A stretch of DNA of 64,000 nucleotides from Chitinophaga pendula (lineage in GTDB: Bacteria > Bacteroidota > Bacteroidia > Chitinophagales > Chitinophagaceae): positions 2,604,001-2,668,000 of the forward strand of contig NZ_CP077769.1 in NCBI RefSeq assembly GCF_020386615.1, written 5' to 3'. The position numbers and the translations under genes were made by a program. Positions within the stretch are counted from its first letter, which is position 1; every line of letters begins with the position of its first letter. Below are positions 1 to 8,456 of this stretch, piece after piece. A model generated the notes under the pieces. That model saw only the letters and a program-made list of their open reading frames with translations. It made no database searches and was not told the origin of the DNA.

Positions 1-276
1 GTTAAAGAGCAGATTGATTCGGAAGTGAACGGTGTGGCGGTACTGGCTATGCCGAATCCTTTTACGGAACAGCTCACTATCCGTCATACGAAGGCTGGTA
101 ATGAGCAGTTTTTCGTGAGTGTGTTTGATGTTGCCGGTAATATGGTGGTGCCGGTGCAGCGATTCCGGAACGGACAGCAACTGAATGTAAGCAAGCTACA
201 GCCCGGGTTGTACCTGCTTCGTATCAACAATGGTAAAGAGGTGATCACGCGTAAGCTGATCAAAGCAGCGCGGTAG
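1..276 (+). CDS. C-terminal part of a T9SS-exported protein (5' end outside window)
   Basis: The frame is open from the first base to the stop at 274-276, so the gene starts upstream of the window. The visible 91 residues form a type IX secretion sorting domain (type A): an N-P-F motif, a beta-strand-rich core with V-F-D-V-A-G-N, the G-L-Y-L-L-R-I signature and a basic end (R-K-L-I-K-A-A-R). In this family the tail directs the protein across the outer membrane through the Por/Gld machinery and is cleaved off. The function of the missing catalytic or binding part cannot be inferred. A strong terminator follows at once. Confidence 0.85.
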   Translation, partial: VKEQIDSEVNGVAVLAMPNPFTEQLTIRHTKAGNEQFFVSVFDVAGNMVVPVQRFRNGQQLNVSKLQPGLYLLRINNGKEVITRKLIKAAR

Positions 277-290
277 TAGATACGGAGATG

Positions 291-345
291 ATATTCCCGT
301 CTGTCAGTAGGTGTGTGACCTGCTGGCGGGCGGGAATATTTTTTT
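291..345 (+). terminator. Rho-independent terminator after the T9SS protein
   Basis: A long nested hairpin: ATATTCCCG pairs with CGGGAATAT on the outside and CAGTAGGT with ACCTGCTG inside, followed directly by seven T. It lies 14 bp after the stop codon. Confidence 0.85.
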
Positions 346-563
346 ATTGGAAATAAGGGGCTTTTTGTAGGAGAGCTGGCCGGCGATGGTTGTGATTTTA
401 CTCCCTTTGACAGATAGGGTTTGCGAGGAAGGTGCAAATATGATTCCTCTTGCTTTTGTTGCACAGTATAAATTGGGAATGAATACCTTATGCTTGTTTA
501 TTTAATAGAAAGTTGTTTACTTCGCGTGCCAAACCCCGATTTCTATATATAAAACCCATATAC

Positions 564-1331
564 ATGAGAACCTTCCCAAACACTTGTCGGACTATAGCGT
601 CCTTATTATTGGTAGCTGCGATGGCAGTCAGTGGATGTAAAAAAGACGATACGAAACCTGTCATCCCGCCTGCAACTGATGATCAACTTTACAATGATGC
701 TGTTACGGATGCGATGTATGCAGCTGGTAATGAGAAAGTAGATAGTCTGTGGCCTATCAAAGCGGACAATCAGCGTCTTCAATGGAAAAATGTGAACGGT
801 CAGCAATATGTGTTGCTAGCGACATTTATGCGTTACCCCGGTAGTTATCCGGTAGGAGATTCTATTACTAATTCCTGGGGGGAGTCCTGGTTATTTATTC
901 CCGGGCAGATGAAGCAACGTTTAGCCGGTGCATTTAAGCCAGGGGTGGATACGATCAACCGTGTCTGCCAGTTGCTGGGGTTACCGCCGGTGAACAGTAA
1001 GAGCAATACACATATTGCGCAGATCTGGGTAAAGGCTTCCCGGTTGTTCCGGCCTGCCGGTAATCCAGATATTACAGCTACAACGGCGCCGGCTACACTG
1101 ATACCTACTGTGAGTGCGGAGCATACGACCTGGTTCAACGGCTATATTATTTTTGCGTATTACCGTCCGTTGCAGCCATCGGGGGATTATCATTATCCGT
1201 GGACGCGTCTGGGATATACGCTAGACTGGGCGCCGGGCGCCAGTAAGGTGGGGTTGAGTGAGTATGTATTACAACCTAATTCCGGTATCTGGGTAGAAAG
1301 TGTGCAGAAGGCCGGGGATTTCTTCAAGTGA
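564..1331 (+). CDS. Hypothetical lipoprotein
   Basis: 255 residues from the ATG at 564. That start is preferred over an upstream non-ATG start at 513 because it puts a clean lipoprotein signal at the N-terminus: hydrophobic stretch, then lipobox A-V-S-G-C with Cys25, followed by K-K-D-D. The mature part is rich in Trp, Tyr and Pro and has one Cys near the lipobox only. I do not recognise a family. The protein is probably anchored in the outer membrane or exported to the surface. It stands alone, between a terminator and the SDR gene 90 bp downstream. Confidence 0.75.
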   Translation: MRTFPNTCRTIASLLLVAAMAVSGCKKDDTKPVIPPATDDQLYNDAVTDAMYAAGNEKVDSLWPIKADNQRLQWKNVNGQQYVLLATFMRYPGSYPVGDSITNSWGESWLFIPGQMKQRLAGAFKPGVDTINRVCQLLGLPPVNSKSNTHIAQIWVKASRLFRPAGNPDITATTAPATLIPTVSAEHTTWFNGYIIFAYYRPLQPSGDYHYPWTRLGYTLDWAPGASKVGLSEYVLQPNSGIWVESVQKAGDFFK

Positions 1332-1421
1332 TCTGGCTGAGGTATTGTAGTGAATGATATTGTATGGTGTTGGCATTGATAAAAATGCTAACTTCCATTT
1401 ACACCAAAGAAACAAATTGTT

Positions 1422-2243
1422 ATGTCATTTAAGAATAAAACAGTGCTCATCACGGGCGCAAGCAGGGGAATAGGAAAAGCTATTGCATTAAGATTGGCGA
1501 AGGAAGGTGCACAGATCGTCATAGCTGCTAAGTCGGTAACGGAAGATCCCCGCCTGGGAGGCACCATTTATTCTGCGGCAGAGGAGATCGAACAGGCTGG
1601 TGGGCAAGCGTTGGCGGTGCCTTGTGATATCCGGGAGGAGGATCAGATACGTCATGTGGTGGAGCAGGCGGTGGCAAAGTTTGGCGGTATTGATGTACTT
1701 GTCAATAATGCATCTGCTATTTCGCTGACGGGTACGGAGGCGACGGTAGCCAAACGTTTTGACCTGATGCATGATATTAATGTGCGGGGTACTTTCCTGG
1801 TGACCCAGCATTGTATTCCTCATTTACGGCAGTCGGAGAATGCGCATATTCTAACGTTATCTCCGCCGCTCAATATGGATGTGAAGTGGTTTGCGCCGCA
1901 TGTGGCGTATACTTTGGCCAAGTACAATATGAGTATGCTGACGTTGGGATGGGCGGAGGAGTTCCGGAAGGACAGGATTGCCGCCAATGCGCTCTGGCCA
2001 TTTACTACTATTGCTACGGCGGCGGTACAGAACCTGCTGGGTGGAGAGACGATGGCACGTATGAGCCGGACGCCTGATATCATTGCGGAAGCGGCTTACC
2101 AGGTATTGCGTCAGCCGGCGGATAGCTGTACCGGTCATCTTTTCCTGGATGAGGAGGTATTGAAGCAGTATGCCGGTATTGATAATTTTGATAGTTATGC
2201 GGTAGTACCTGGCGGCAAATTACAGAAGGACTTGTTCCTGTAG
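1422..2243 (+). CDS. SDR family NAD(P)-dependent oxidoreductase, HSDL2-like
   Basis: 273-residue short-chain dehydrogenase/reductase. The cofactor motif T-G-A-S-R-G-I-G is at residues 11-18, N-N-A-S at 95-98, and the catalytic Ser147, Tyr163 and Lys167 (Y-T-L-A-K) are all present, so it should be active. The overall pattern, including the S-P-P-L-N segment after the catalytic Ser and the long D-P-R-L-G-G-T insert after strand 2, is that of the hydroxysteroid-dehydrogenase-like protein 2 group, without the C-terminal SCP2 domain. Substrate unknown; an acyl or hydroxy-lipid is an inference from that group. It is monocistronic, with a terminator 30 bp after the stop. Confidence 0.9.
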   Translation: MSFKNKTVLITGASRGIGKAIALRLAKEGAQIVIAAKSVTEDPRLGGTIYSAAEEIEQAGGQALAVPCDIREEDQIRHVVEQAVAKFGGIDVLVNNASAISLTGTEATVAKRFDLMHDINVRGTFLVTQHCIPHLRQSENAHILTLSPPLNMDVKWFAPHVAYTLAKYNMSMLTLGWAEEFRKDRIAANALWPFTTIATAAVQNLLGGETMARMSRTPDIIAEAAYQVLRQPADSCTGHLFLDEEVLKQYAGIDNFDSYAVVPGGKLQKDLFL

Positions 2244-2272
2244 TCGTTGGCGTGCTATTATCACTTTTAGTG

Positions 2273-2310
2273 GAGCGGGTTGTGCATGATGCACGGCCCG
2301 CTCTTTTTTT
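2273..2310 (+). terminator. Rho-independent terminator after SDR gene
   Basis: GAGCGGG...TGTGCA, 3-nt loop, TGCAC...CCCGCTC, followed by a run of seven T. Confidence 0.85.
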
Positions 2311-2417
2311 ATAACAACTTTAACACGTATTTAACCCAGCCGGCACGTAGGGGGGAGGAGGATATGGGGGTTGTATGGGAGAAGGAACCAGTTAGCGACA
2401 CTTAGTTTAATCAGACA

Positions 2418-3533
2418 ATGAAAAGAATAAAACTATCCATCAGGGTAGCTGTACTGTTGGGCATAGCGGGCATTACGCCAGTACGCAGTCAGCAGGTAGC
2501 CAACAAACCATCTCTTTACAGTGCTTATCATATACCCGGGGAGTATACAAGACATGCGCGTACCTGGATGCAATGGCCGGTGGGTGACAGTAGTTATCAT
2601 CAACCGGGGCAGTTGCAGAAGGTGCGTGTCAACATGGCGCTGTTGGCCAGGACGATTGCTGACTTTGAGGAGGTGGTAATGTTGACCGGCAGTGCGGAGT
2701 TGGAGAATGCGCGGCGGCTTTGCGGGCCCGGGGTGAAGATCATGCCTTTAGCGTTGAGCGGACGTCGTATACGGGATATCAGTCCGGCCTTTGCAAAGGA
2801 TGACAGTGGTGGGATGACGATTGTTGATATGCACGCCCATGCAGGCGGTGATGCACAAGTGGTGGCGGGAGACAGTCTGTTATCGCAATGTTTGGGGAAG
2901 CAGCTGGGTATTCCGGTGGTCAGTGCAGGCTTTGCGGCAGCAGGCGGGGCATTGGAAGGTGACGGTTCTGGTACGTTGATCGCTTCGGAGTATTTATTGA
3001 TACCTGGGGAAGCAGGTAAGGGTGTGTCGAAGCCTATGCTGGAGCGTCAGTTATCGGCGACATTGGGAGTACGGAAGGTGATCTGGATGAAGGGGCGGCA
3101 GGAGTTGCGTATGACGGCGGCGCCTGCTAACGGTTTTATTCGATTTGTGCGTCCCGGGGTGGTATTAGCGGAGCGATATCCAGGTTGGGATGAGGGGTAT
3201 CACAGTGCGGAGGCGAAGGTGATACGGGAAGCGATAGAGGTATTGCAGCATACGAAGGATGCCAGCGGGCAGGCTTTGGAGGTGAAGGTGATAGAGGTGC
3301 CGCAGAAGGTGCGTTCGGCCTCTGCGGGATTTGTGCGCAGCTATGCCGGTTATTATGTATGTAATGGTGCGGTGATCATGCCCTGTTATGGCGATAAGAC
3401 TGCGGATGATAAGGCGAGGCAGGTGATACAAGGGTTGTATCCGGATCGTAAGGTGGTACAGGTGAATGTAGATGAGCTATGTGAGAGTGGGAGTAGTATC
3501 CATGATGTGACGAAGGAGCAGCCAGCGAGCTGA
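2418..3533 (+). CDS. Exported agmatine deiminase-fold protein lacking catalytic residues
   Basis: 371 residues with an N-terminal signal peptide (about residues 1-25). The fold is clearly that of agmatine deiminase / Porphyromonas-type peptidylarginine deiminase: I-P-G-E-Y-x-R-H-A-x-T-W-M-x-W-P near residues 39-54, I-R-D-x-S-P-A-F (118-125), G-D-G-S-G-T (181-186), R-P-G-V-V-L (245-250) and a C-terminal S-S-I-H-D-V-T-K-E-Q-P. Compared with the family pattern, the catalytic Cys of H-C-I-T is Asp363, the His and Asp of the G-H-x-D motif align with Pro236 and Asn238, and the N-x-N-R substrate motif is absent. It is therefore probably not a deiminase; a binding or scaffold role is possible. Most active agmatine deiminases are cytosolic, so the signal peptide is also unusual. 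No obvious operon partner. Confidence 0.8.
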   Translation: MKRIKLSIRVAVLLGIAGITPVRSQQVANKPSLYSAYHIPGEYTRHARTWMQWPVGDSSYHQPGQLQKVRVNMALLARTIADFEEVVMLTGSAELENARRLCGPGVKIMPLALSGRRIRDISPAFAKDDSGGMTIVDMHAHAGGDAQVVAGDSLLSQCLGKQLGIPVVSAGFAAAGGALEGDGSGTLIASEYLLIPGEAGKGVSKPMLERQLSATLGVRKVIWMKGRQELRMTAAPANGFIRFVRPGVVLAERYPGWDEGYHSAEAKVIREAIEVLQHTKDASGQALEVKVIEVPQKVRSASAGFVRSYAGYYVCNGAVIMPCYGDKTADDKARQVIQGLYPDRKVVQVNVDELCESGSSIHDVTKEQPAS

Positions 3534-4127
3534 GGCGGTGTTTGTGCGATAGGGTTACGGGCAGGTGTGTATTAGTGGACCGTTGCCTGTGCCCGGATTT
3601 TAAATGAAGCGGAAATGCAACCGATGCTTATTAGGTAAGTATTAATAATTCTGTAATTGGTGGTTGTCTGTTTTTTTATATAGCTGGAATTAGATAACTT
3701 TATCGGCGTATTTGATAACTGCATGTCTCAACCAATATTGTGATTCCAGCGTCATCAAGCAGTTGAAACATTCTATGAGCGAATTGTATTAGTATCCTTG
3801 GGAACCCGACTTCAACCCCTGTTCCCTCCGGCAGATCCTCTGACTGGATTTTCATTTAATGCGAACTTATTTATCTCAGCGCCATTGTCTGTCAGGGCAA
3901 GTGTATTGTTCTGTTACTGGCTACAGGCGGCGATGATATATTGTCTGCATCTTCTTGTCGACGGAAGATGTGTGTGACAGGTGCGTGTTACTGATATCCG
4001 TATAAACCAAAACAAGCATGGCATTAGGAGCAAAATCATCAGATTGAAAGACCCATGTATCCATTTTGTAACCTACTTCAACCCTTCATGAACACCAAAC
4101 AACACCAAAATCTCTAACACTATTTTT
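3534..4127. other. 594-bp intergenic region, no gene recognised
   Basis: No convincing reading frame. A weak hairpin (GGGCAGG / CCTGTGCCC, about 3567-3594) follows the deiminase-fold gene. The region becomes AT-rich around 3620-3720 and has a promoter-like TAACTTTA at about 3695-3702, which would give the protease gene an unusually long leader of about 400 nt. I found no known riboswitch or repeat. Confidence 0.4.
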
Positions 4128-5042
4128 ATGAAAAATGTACGTTTATCGTTGCTAGTGATAGCAATCGTATGGGGCATGACTGCCTGTAAAAAAGATAACG
4201 CGGGCAATGAAGCCGGCAGCACACCTGATAATACCACTGTTACCCCGAAATATGGCTTAGGAGCGAGACTTAATCCGGAAGCCTTCCGCAATATGCGTCA
4301 TATCAACTTTGACGAGGTGCGTGCGCGTATGACGAAGTTGGGTTTTGGTGAGAAGGTATCCAGCAATGCGAAGGCAGCTGCGTTGCCCAGCAGTATTATT
4401 CTCAATCACCCCTCTATTGGTGATCAGGGCAGTACGGGTACTTGTGTATCCTGGGCATCTGGTTATGCGTTGAGTGGTACACTGAACAATGAGTTTCCGG
4501 TAGCTGGCGTTACCAATCCGCGGAGTCCCTGGTATGTATACCAGATGGACCACTCTGCTGCTGGCAACTGTGATCCGAATGACGGTATGTACCTGACACC
4601 CGGTTTGGATATCCTGATCAATTACGGTGTGCCTACTTATGCGGCTGATCCTTCGTTAGGTTCTCCCTGTCGCCGGCCTACCGCTGCTATGAATACCAGT
4701 GCTGCCACTGACAAGGTAGTGAACTATGCAGCCTTATCTAACCTGAATGATGTAAAGACTGCGTTGAGTATGCACTTGCCTGTGTTGATGGGCTTTACTG
4801 TGTACAGCAGTTTTGAAACTGCGTTCAGCTACGGTACTACTTTCAAAACCATTTCTGGTTCTGTACTGGGTGGACATGCGGTTTGTATCATTGGTTATAG
4901 TGATGCTAAAAATGCGGTCCTGATCCAGAACAGCTGGGGTACCAGTGGTGGAGATGCTTCTAACCGTGGCTGTATGTGGATTGACTATAATACGCTCTTT
5001 AATTCCCGTATGCAGATAGAGTTGTATTCCGTATGGAAATAA
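4128..5042 (+). CDS. Papain-like (C1 family) cysteine protease lipoprotein
   Basis: 304 residues. Lipobox G-M-T-A-C with Cys20 followed by K-K-D-N indicates a lipoprotein. After a roughly 80-residue linker or propeptide comes a C1 peptidase domain with every catalytic element visible: oxyanion-hole Gln100 (G-D-Q-G), nucleophile Cys106 (G-T-C-V-S-W-A), His250 (G-G-H-A-V) and Asn268 in N-S-W-G. It should hydrolyse peptide bonds at the cell surface or in the periplasm. Bacteroidota surface proteases of this type degrade extracellular protein or mature other surface proteins; which applies here is not shown. Monocistronic. Confidence 0.9.
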   Translation: MKNVRLSLLVIAIVWGMTACKKDNAGNEAGSTPDNTTVTPKYGLGARLNPEAFRNMRHINFDEVRARMTKLGFGEKVSSNAKAAALPSSIILNHPSIGDQGSTGTCVSWASGYALSGTLNNEFPVAGVTNPRSPWYVYQMDHSAAGNCDPNDGMYLTPGLDILINYGVPTYAADPSLGSPCRRPTAAMNTSAATDKVVNYAALSNLNDVKTALSMHLPVLMGFTVYSSFETAFSYGTTFKTISGSVLGGHAVCIIGYSDAKNAVLIQNSWGTSGGDASNRGCMWIDYNTLFNSRMQIELYSVWK

Positions 5043-5083
5043 CCAGTTAATAATTGCACCTGTTACAAGATGGATACCGTCAG

Positions 5084-5110
5084 GCCGGTACAGCATGTCT
5101 GTACCGGCTT
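5084..5110 (+). terminator. Hairpin terminator after papain-like gene
   Basis: Perfect 10-bp stem GCCGGTACAG / CTGTACCGGC with a 5-nt loop, followed only by TTT. It sits between convergent genes, so it may act on both strands. Confidence 0.6.
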
Positions 5111-5133
5111 TGGGCGTTATATGCGATATGCGG

Positions 5134-5958
5134 TCATTCTTCTTCTTCGCGTATGCTGCCGGTGGCGCTGGCGGCGAATGCGGAAGGGCGTTGACCGACG
5201 AGTTTGCAGAAGGTATTGCTGAAAGCGGATATGCTGTTATAGCCGGTATCGTAGGCGATTTCGCTGATGGTCTTATCTGTTTGCAGCAGTAGTTCCATGG
5301 CGCGGATGATGCGGGCCAGTTTAAGGTACTGGAAGAAGGAGATGTCCATTGCGGAGCGGAACATGCGGGTGAGTGTACGTTCGCTGAAGCCGAAGGTATG
5401 GCCGACGCTTTCGAGGGAGAGGGGTTCGTGCAGGTGTGTTTGTATATAGAGGAGGATGGGGCGCATGCGTTCCTGGTGGGTGGTGGGGATGGAGATGGGT
5501 AGTGGTTGGATACTGATCTCGGGGAGTAGTTGTTTTAGGGTGGTGAGGAACTGGAAAGGTTTTGTGCCCGGCAGGATATTGCCATCCCATTTGGCGGTGT
5601 ACATGATCATTTCCAGCAGGAGGTTATTGACGGGGTAGATGCCTGTTTTATTGTAGAAGGGATCGGAGTGTTCTGTGGGATCGAGAAAGAAGTAGATGGT
5701 ACGGATGTAGTTGGCCGGGTATCGATGTTCGAAATAGTGTTCGACGCCGGCGGGCACCCACATGTAGTGTCTGGCGGGCAGGAAATAGGTTTGATCTCTA
5801 GTATAGAGGAAGGCGGCGCCACCATCTATGTACATGAGTTGTCCTTTGTTGTGTTGGTGATAGGGGAGGTTGTGTTCTTCTTTTTCGTGCCATATAAATG
5901 CTGCAGCCGGTATTTCTTCTACGGCGGTGAGCAGCTGAGCGAGTCCTACTTTCTTCAT
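5134..5958 (-). CDS. AraC family transcriptional regulator
   Basis: 274 residues. The N-terminal 150 residues are a cupin-type sensing domain (H-Q-H-N-K-G-Q-L and W-V-P-A-G-V-E-H). The last 100 residues carry two helix-turn-helix units, the second with I-S-E-I-A-Y-D-T-G-Y-N-S-I-S-A-F-S-N-T-F, the usual AraC signature. It is divergent from the efflux operon with 86 bp between start codons, so it most likely controls that operon in response to a small molecule exported by it. Related regulators in other bacteria sit beside EmrAB-type pumps in the same arrangement. Confidence 0.9.
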   Translation of the reverse strand: MKKVGLAQLLTAVEEIPAAAFIWHEKEEHNLPYHQHNKGQLMYIDGGAAFLYTRDQTYFLPARHYMWVPAGVEHYFEHRYPANYIRTIYFFLDPTEHSDPFYNKTGIYPVNNLLLEMIMYTAKWDGNILPGTKPFQFLTTLKQLLPEISIQPLPISIPTTHQERMRPILLYIQTHLHEPLSLESVGHTFGFSERTLTRMFRSAMDISFFQYLKLARIIRAMELLLQTDKTISEIAYDTGYNSISAFSNTFCKLVGQRPSAFAASATGSIREEEE

Positions 5959-6017
5959 TTGGCCGGATCTAACAATTTTCTGGCAATTTATAGAAAATAA
6001 AATAACTGCTGCTGGCG

Positions 6018-6025
6018 GAACTTTG
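6018..6025 (+). promoter_or_regulatory. Candidate -7 element of the efflux operon
   Basis: GAACTTTG followed by CG matches the Bacteroidota TAnnTTTG -7 box except for the first base and lies 20 bp before the TolC start codon. No clear -33 TTG is seen, which would suit an activator-dependent promoter. A repeated CAATTT half-site (about 5974-5990) may be an AraC contact. Confidence 0.3.
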
Positions 6026-6044
6026 CGTCTTCATTATAAGCAGT

Positions 6045-7382
6045 ATGATCTTAAACAGCAAAAAGTGTGGCTGGCTAATGGCTTTGCTCACTTTGTGTGT
6101 CTGTCATCCGGCGGGGGCACAAGACGGTCGTGTGCCTGACGGGATGACCCTTTCCGATATCTGGCGGCGTGCCGACGAATACAATAAGCAATTAAGGATA
6201 CAGCAGCTGAAGGTACAGCATAGTTATGCGCAGGTGGAGATAGCGACGGAGGCCCGTTTGCCGGAGATAAAGGCGGAAGGGTTATATGCCCGGGTCTCGA
6301 ACCTGGCGATCTATGAAGCCGGGTTATTAAAAACGCCCAGTCAGTATCCGGTGGTACATACGTTTTACAAGGCCGGGGCGGATGCCACCCTTGCTATTTA
6401 CCGGGGCGGCAGTATCAACAGGAATATCCGTATAAAAAAGACGGCAGCACACCTGGCGGAGGAGCGGCAGCATCTGACGGCTGCGGAGGTGCATTACACT
6501 GCTGCGTTGCATTACCTGGATATTTACCGTAGCCGGCGTTACCGGTCGTTGGTCCTGCAGGACATAGCGGAGCGGGAGCGGCAGTTGCAGGAGATACGGC
6601 AGTTGCATCAGAACGGGGTGGTGCTCAAGAGTGATCTGTTAAGGGCGGAGTTGAAGTTGTCCCAGCAGCGGATGTCGTTGCTGGAGATCGAGAATAGTAT
6701 CCGTATAGCGATGCAGCAGCTGAGCATTATGATTGGTTTGCCAGACAGTACGGATTTGCATGTAGCGGAGGATACGACATTGGTACAGCCGATGCCGGTA
6801 TCTTCTTATGAGACGTGCCTGGAGGCGGCACATCAGCATTCGTTTGCCTTTAAGATCTCCGGTTATGAAACGGCGCTCAGTGCGTTAGCGCTCGGGGAGG
6901 TAAAAGCAGGCATACTACCGGTTATTCAGTTTTTTGCCGAGTATGCCTACACTTACCCCCAGATACAGTTCTATCCCTATTCGGTAGCGCCCTACGGGTT
7001 GGGGCAGACGGGAGTGAAGGCCAGTGTGCCGATATCTGCCTTTTATCATAACAAGCGGAAGGTGCAGGCAGCCAGTATTGCACACGCGGAAGCGGAGGTG
7101 GTGCATGCTGATATGGAAGACCATATCCGGGAGGAGGTGTATACGGCGTATCTGCGGTATACGGAGGCGTTGACGCGGATCGGTGTAGCGCGGGAGAACA
7201 TAGTGCAGGCGCAGGAGAACTACCGTATTGTACGCCATACTTATTTCAACCAGTTGTCGCTGCTGACGGATCTGCTGGATGCGGAGACGCAGTTATTATC
7301 GTCGCAATTTGACCTGACGACGGCGCAGGTGGCTGCCAGGGTACGTTATTATCAATTACAGAAAGCTATAGGCAATTTATAA
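6045..7382 (+). CDS. TolC family outer membrane efflux protein
   Basis: 445 residues with a signal peptide (cleavage after A-G-A-Q, about residue 25). Two long heptad-rich halves (about 30-225 and 240-440) with outer-membrane strand segments match TolC/OprM trimeric channel proteins; the family is usually 420-490 residues. It forms the outer exit duct of the tripartite pump encoded with the two genes that follow. Gap to the adaptor gene is 5 bp, so the genes are translated together. Confidence 0.92.
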   Translation: MILNSKKCGWLMALLTLCVCHPAGAQDGRVPDGMTLSDIWRRADEYNKQLRIQQLKVQHSYAQVEIATEARLPEIKAEGLYARVSNLAIYEAGLLKTPSQYPVVHTFYKAGADATLAIYRGGSINRNIRIKKTAAHLAEERQHLTAAEVHYTAALHYLDIYRSRRYRSLVLQDIAERERQLQEIRQLHQNGVVLKSDLLRAELKLSQQRMSLLEIENSIRIAMQQLSIMIGLPDSTDLHVAEDTTLVQPMPVSSYETCLEAAHQHSFAFKISGYETALSALALGEVKAGILPVIQFFAEYAYTYPQIQFYPYSVAPYGLGQTGVKASVPISAFYHNKRKVQAASIAHAEAEVVHADMEDHIREEVYTAYLRYTEALTRIGVARENIVQAQENYRIVRHTYFNQLSLLTDLLDAETQLLSSQFDLTTAQVAARVRYYQLQKAIGNL

Positions 7383-7387
7383 ACTAT

Positions 7388-8455
7388 ATGAATCAACAAC
7401 ACAAATCGAATCGTACGGACAAGGTGATTGCGCGGATCAGTACGGGTATGGCTATCCTGGTGGTGTTATGCCTGGTGGTATGGGGAGGGCGCACATTGCT
7501 GTACCAGTTGAAATATGAGGAGACGAATGATGCGCAGGTGGATGAGTACATTAACCCGGTTACGGTGAAGGTGACAGGCTATATTGCGGAGATCCGGTAT
7601 GAGGAGAACCAGGAGGTGAAGAAGGGGGATACGTTGGTGCTGATAGACAACCGGGAGTATGCGGCGCATCAGGAGGAGGCGGTAGCGGCGTTGCATAATG
7701 CGGAGGCGCAGATCGGGGTATTGCGCAGTGCGATACATACTTCGGGGCAGTCGGCGAAGGTGAGTGAGGCGCAGATATCGGCTGCGAAGGCGCGGTTATG
7801 GCATCATGAGCAGGAGTATGAGCGTTACAGGAAACTATATGATGTGGAGTCGGCTACGCGGCAGCAGCTAGAGCGGGAGCAGGCGGCGCTGGAGGTGGCG
7901 AGGTCGGAGTATGCGGCGGCGCAGGAGACCTATGCTGCTGCGCTGGCGAGGATAGAAGATGCTCGTACGCAGCAGGATGTGGCGATTGCCGAGGTGGGTC
8001 GTCGTAGTGCGATACTGAAAAAGAATGAGCTGGATGTATCTTATACGGTGATCAACGCGCCTTATGACGGTAAGATGGGCCGGCGTACGATACAGCCCGG
8101 GCAGCTGGTACAGGCGGGGCAGACGCTGGCATATATTGTGGATCACGAGGCCGGTAAGTGGGTGATAGCGAATTTCAAGGAGACGCAGATCCGGCATATG
8201 CATATTGGCGAGCAGGTAGCTATTACGGTGGATGCGTATCCCGGGCAGCGGTTTTCGGGGACGATCGTTTCTTTATCGGCAGCTACGGGGTCGCGGTTTT
8301 CGTTGTTGCCACCGGATAATGCTACGGGTAATTTTGTGAAGATCGCGCAGCGGATACCGGTGCGTATACAATTAAACGGGCCCCCTGAAACGTTGCGGTG
8401 GTTGAATGCGGGGATGAGTGCGATTGTGTGTGTCGTCAAAAATCAAAAGGGGTAA
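7388..8455 (+). CDS. HlyD/EmrA family periplasmic adaptor subunit
   Basis: 355 residues: short cytoplasmic N-terminus, one membrane helix (about 18-38), then the first half of a biotinyl-lipoyl domain (V-K-V-T-G-Y-I-A-E-I-R), a long alpha-hairpin (about 90-205) and the second lipoyl half with Y-D-G-K-M-G-R-R. The family links an inner-membrane transporter with TolC. The start of the next gene follows one base after this stop, showing tight coupling. Confidence 0.93.
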   Translation: MNQQHKSNRTDKVIARISTGMAILVVLCLVVWGGRTLLYQLKYEETNDAQVDEYINPVTVKVTGYIAEIRYEENQEVKKGDTLVLIDNREYAAHQEEAVAALHNAEAQIGVLRSAIHTSGQSAKVSEAQISAAKARLWHHEQEYERYRKLYDVESATRQQLEREQAALEVARSEYAAAQETYAAALARIEDARTQQDVAIAEVGRRSAILKKNELDVSYTVINAPYDGKMGRRTIQPGQLVQAGQTLAYIVDHEAGKWVIANFKETQIRHMHIGEQVAITVDAYPGQRFSGTIVSLSAATGSRFSLLPPDNATGNFVKIAQRIPVRIQLNGPPETLRWLNAGMSAIVCVVKNQKG

Positions 8456-8456
8456 T

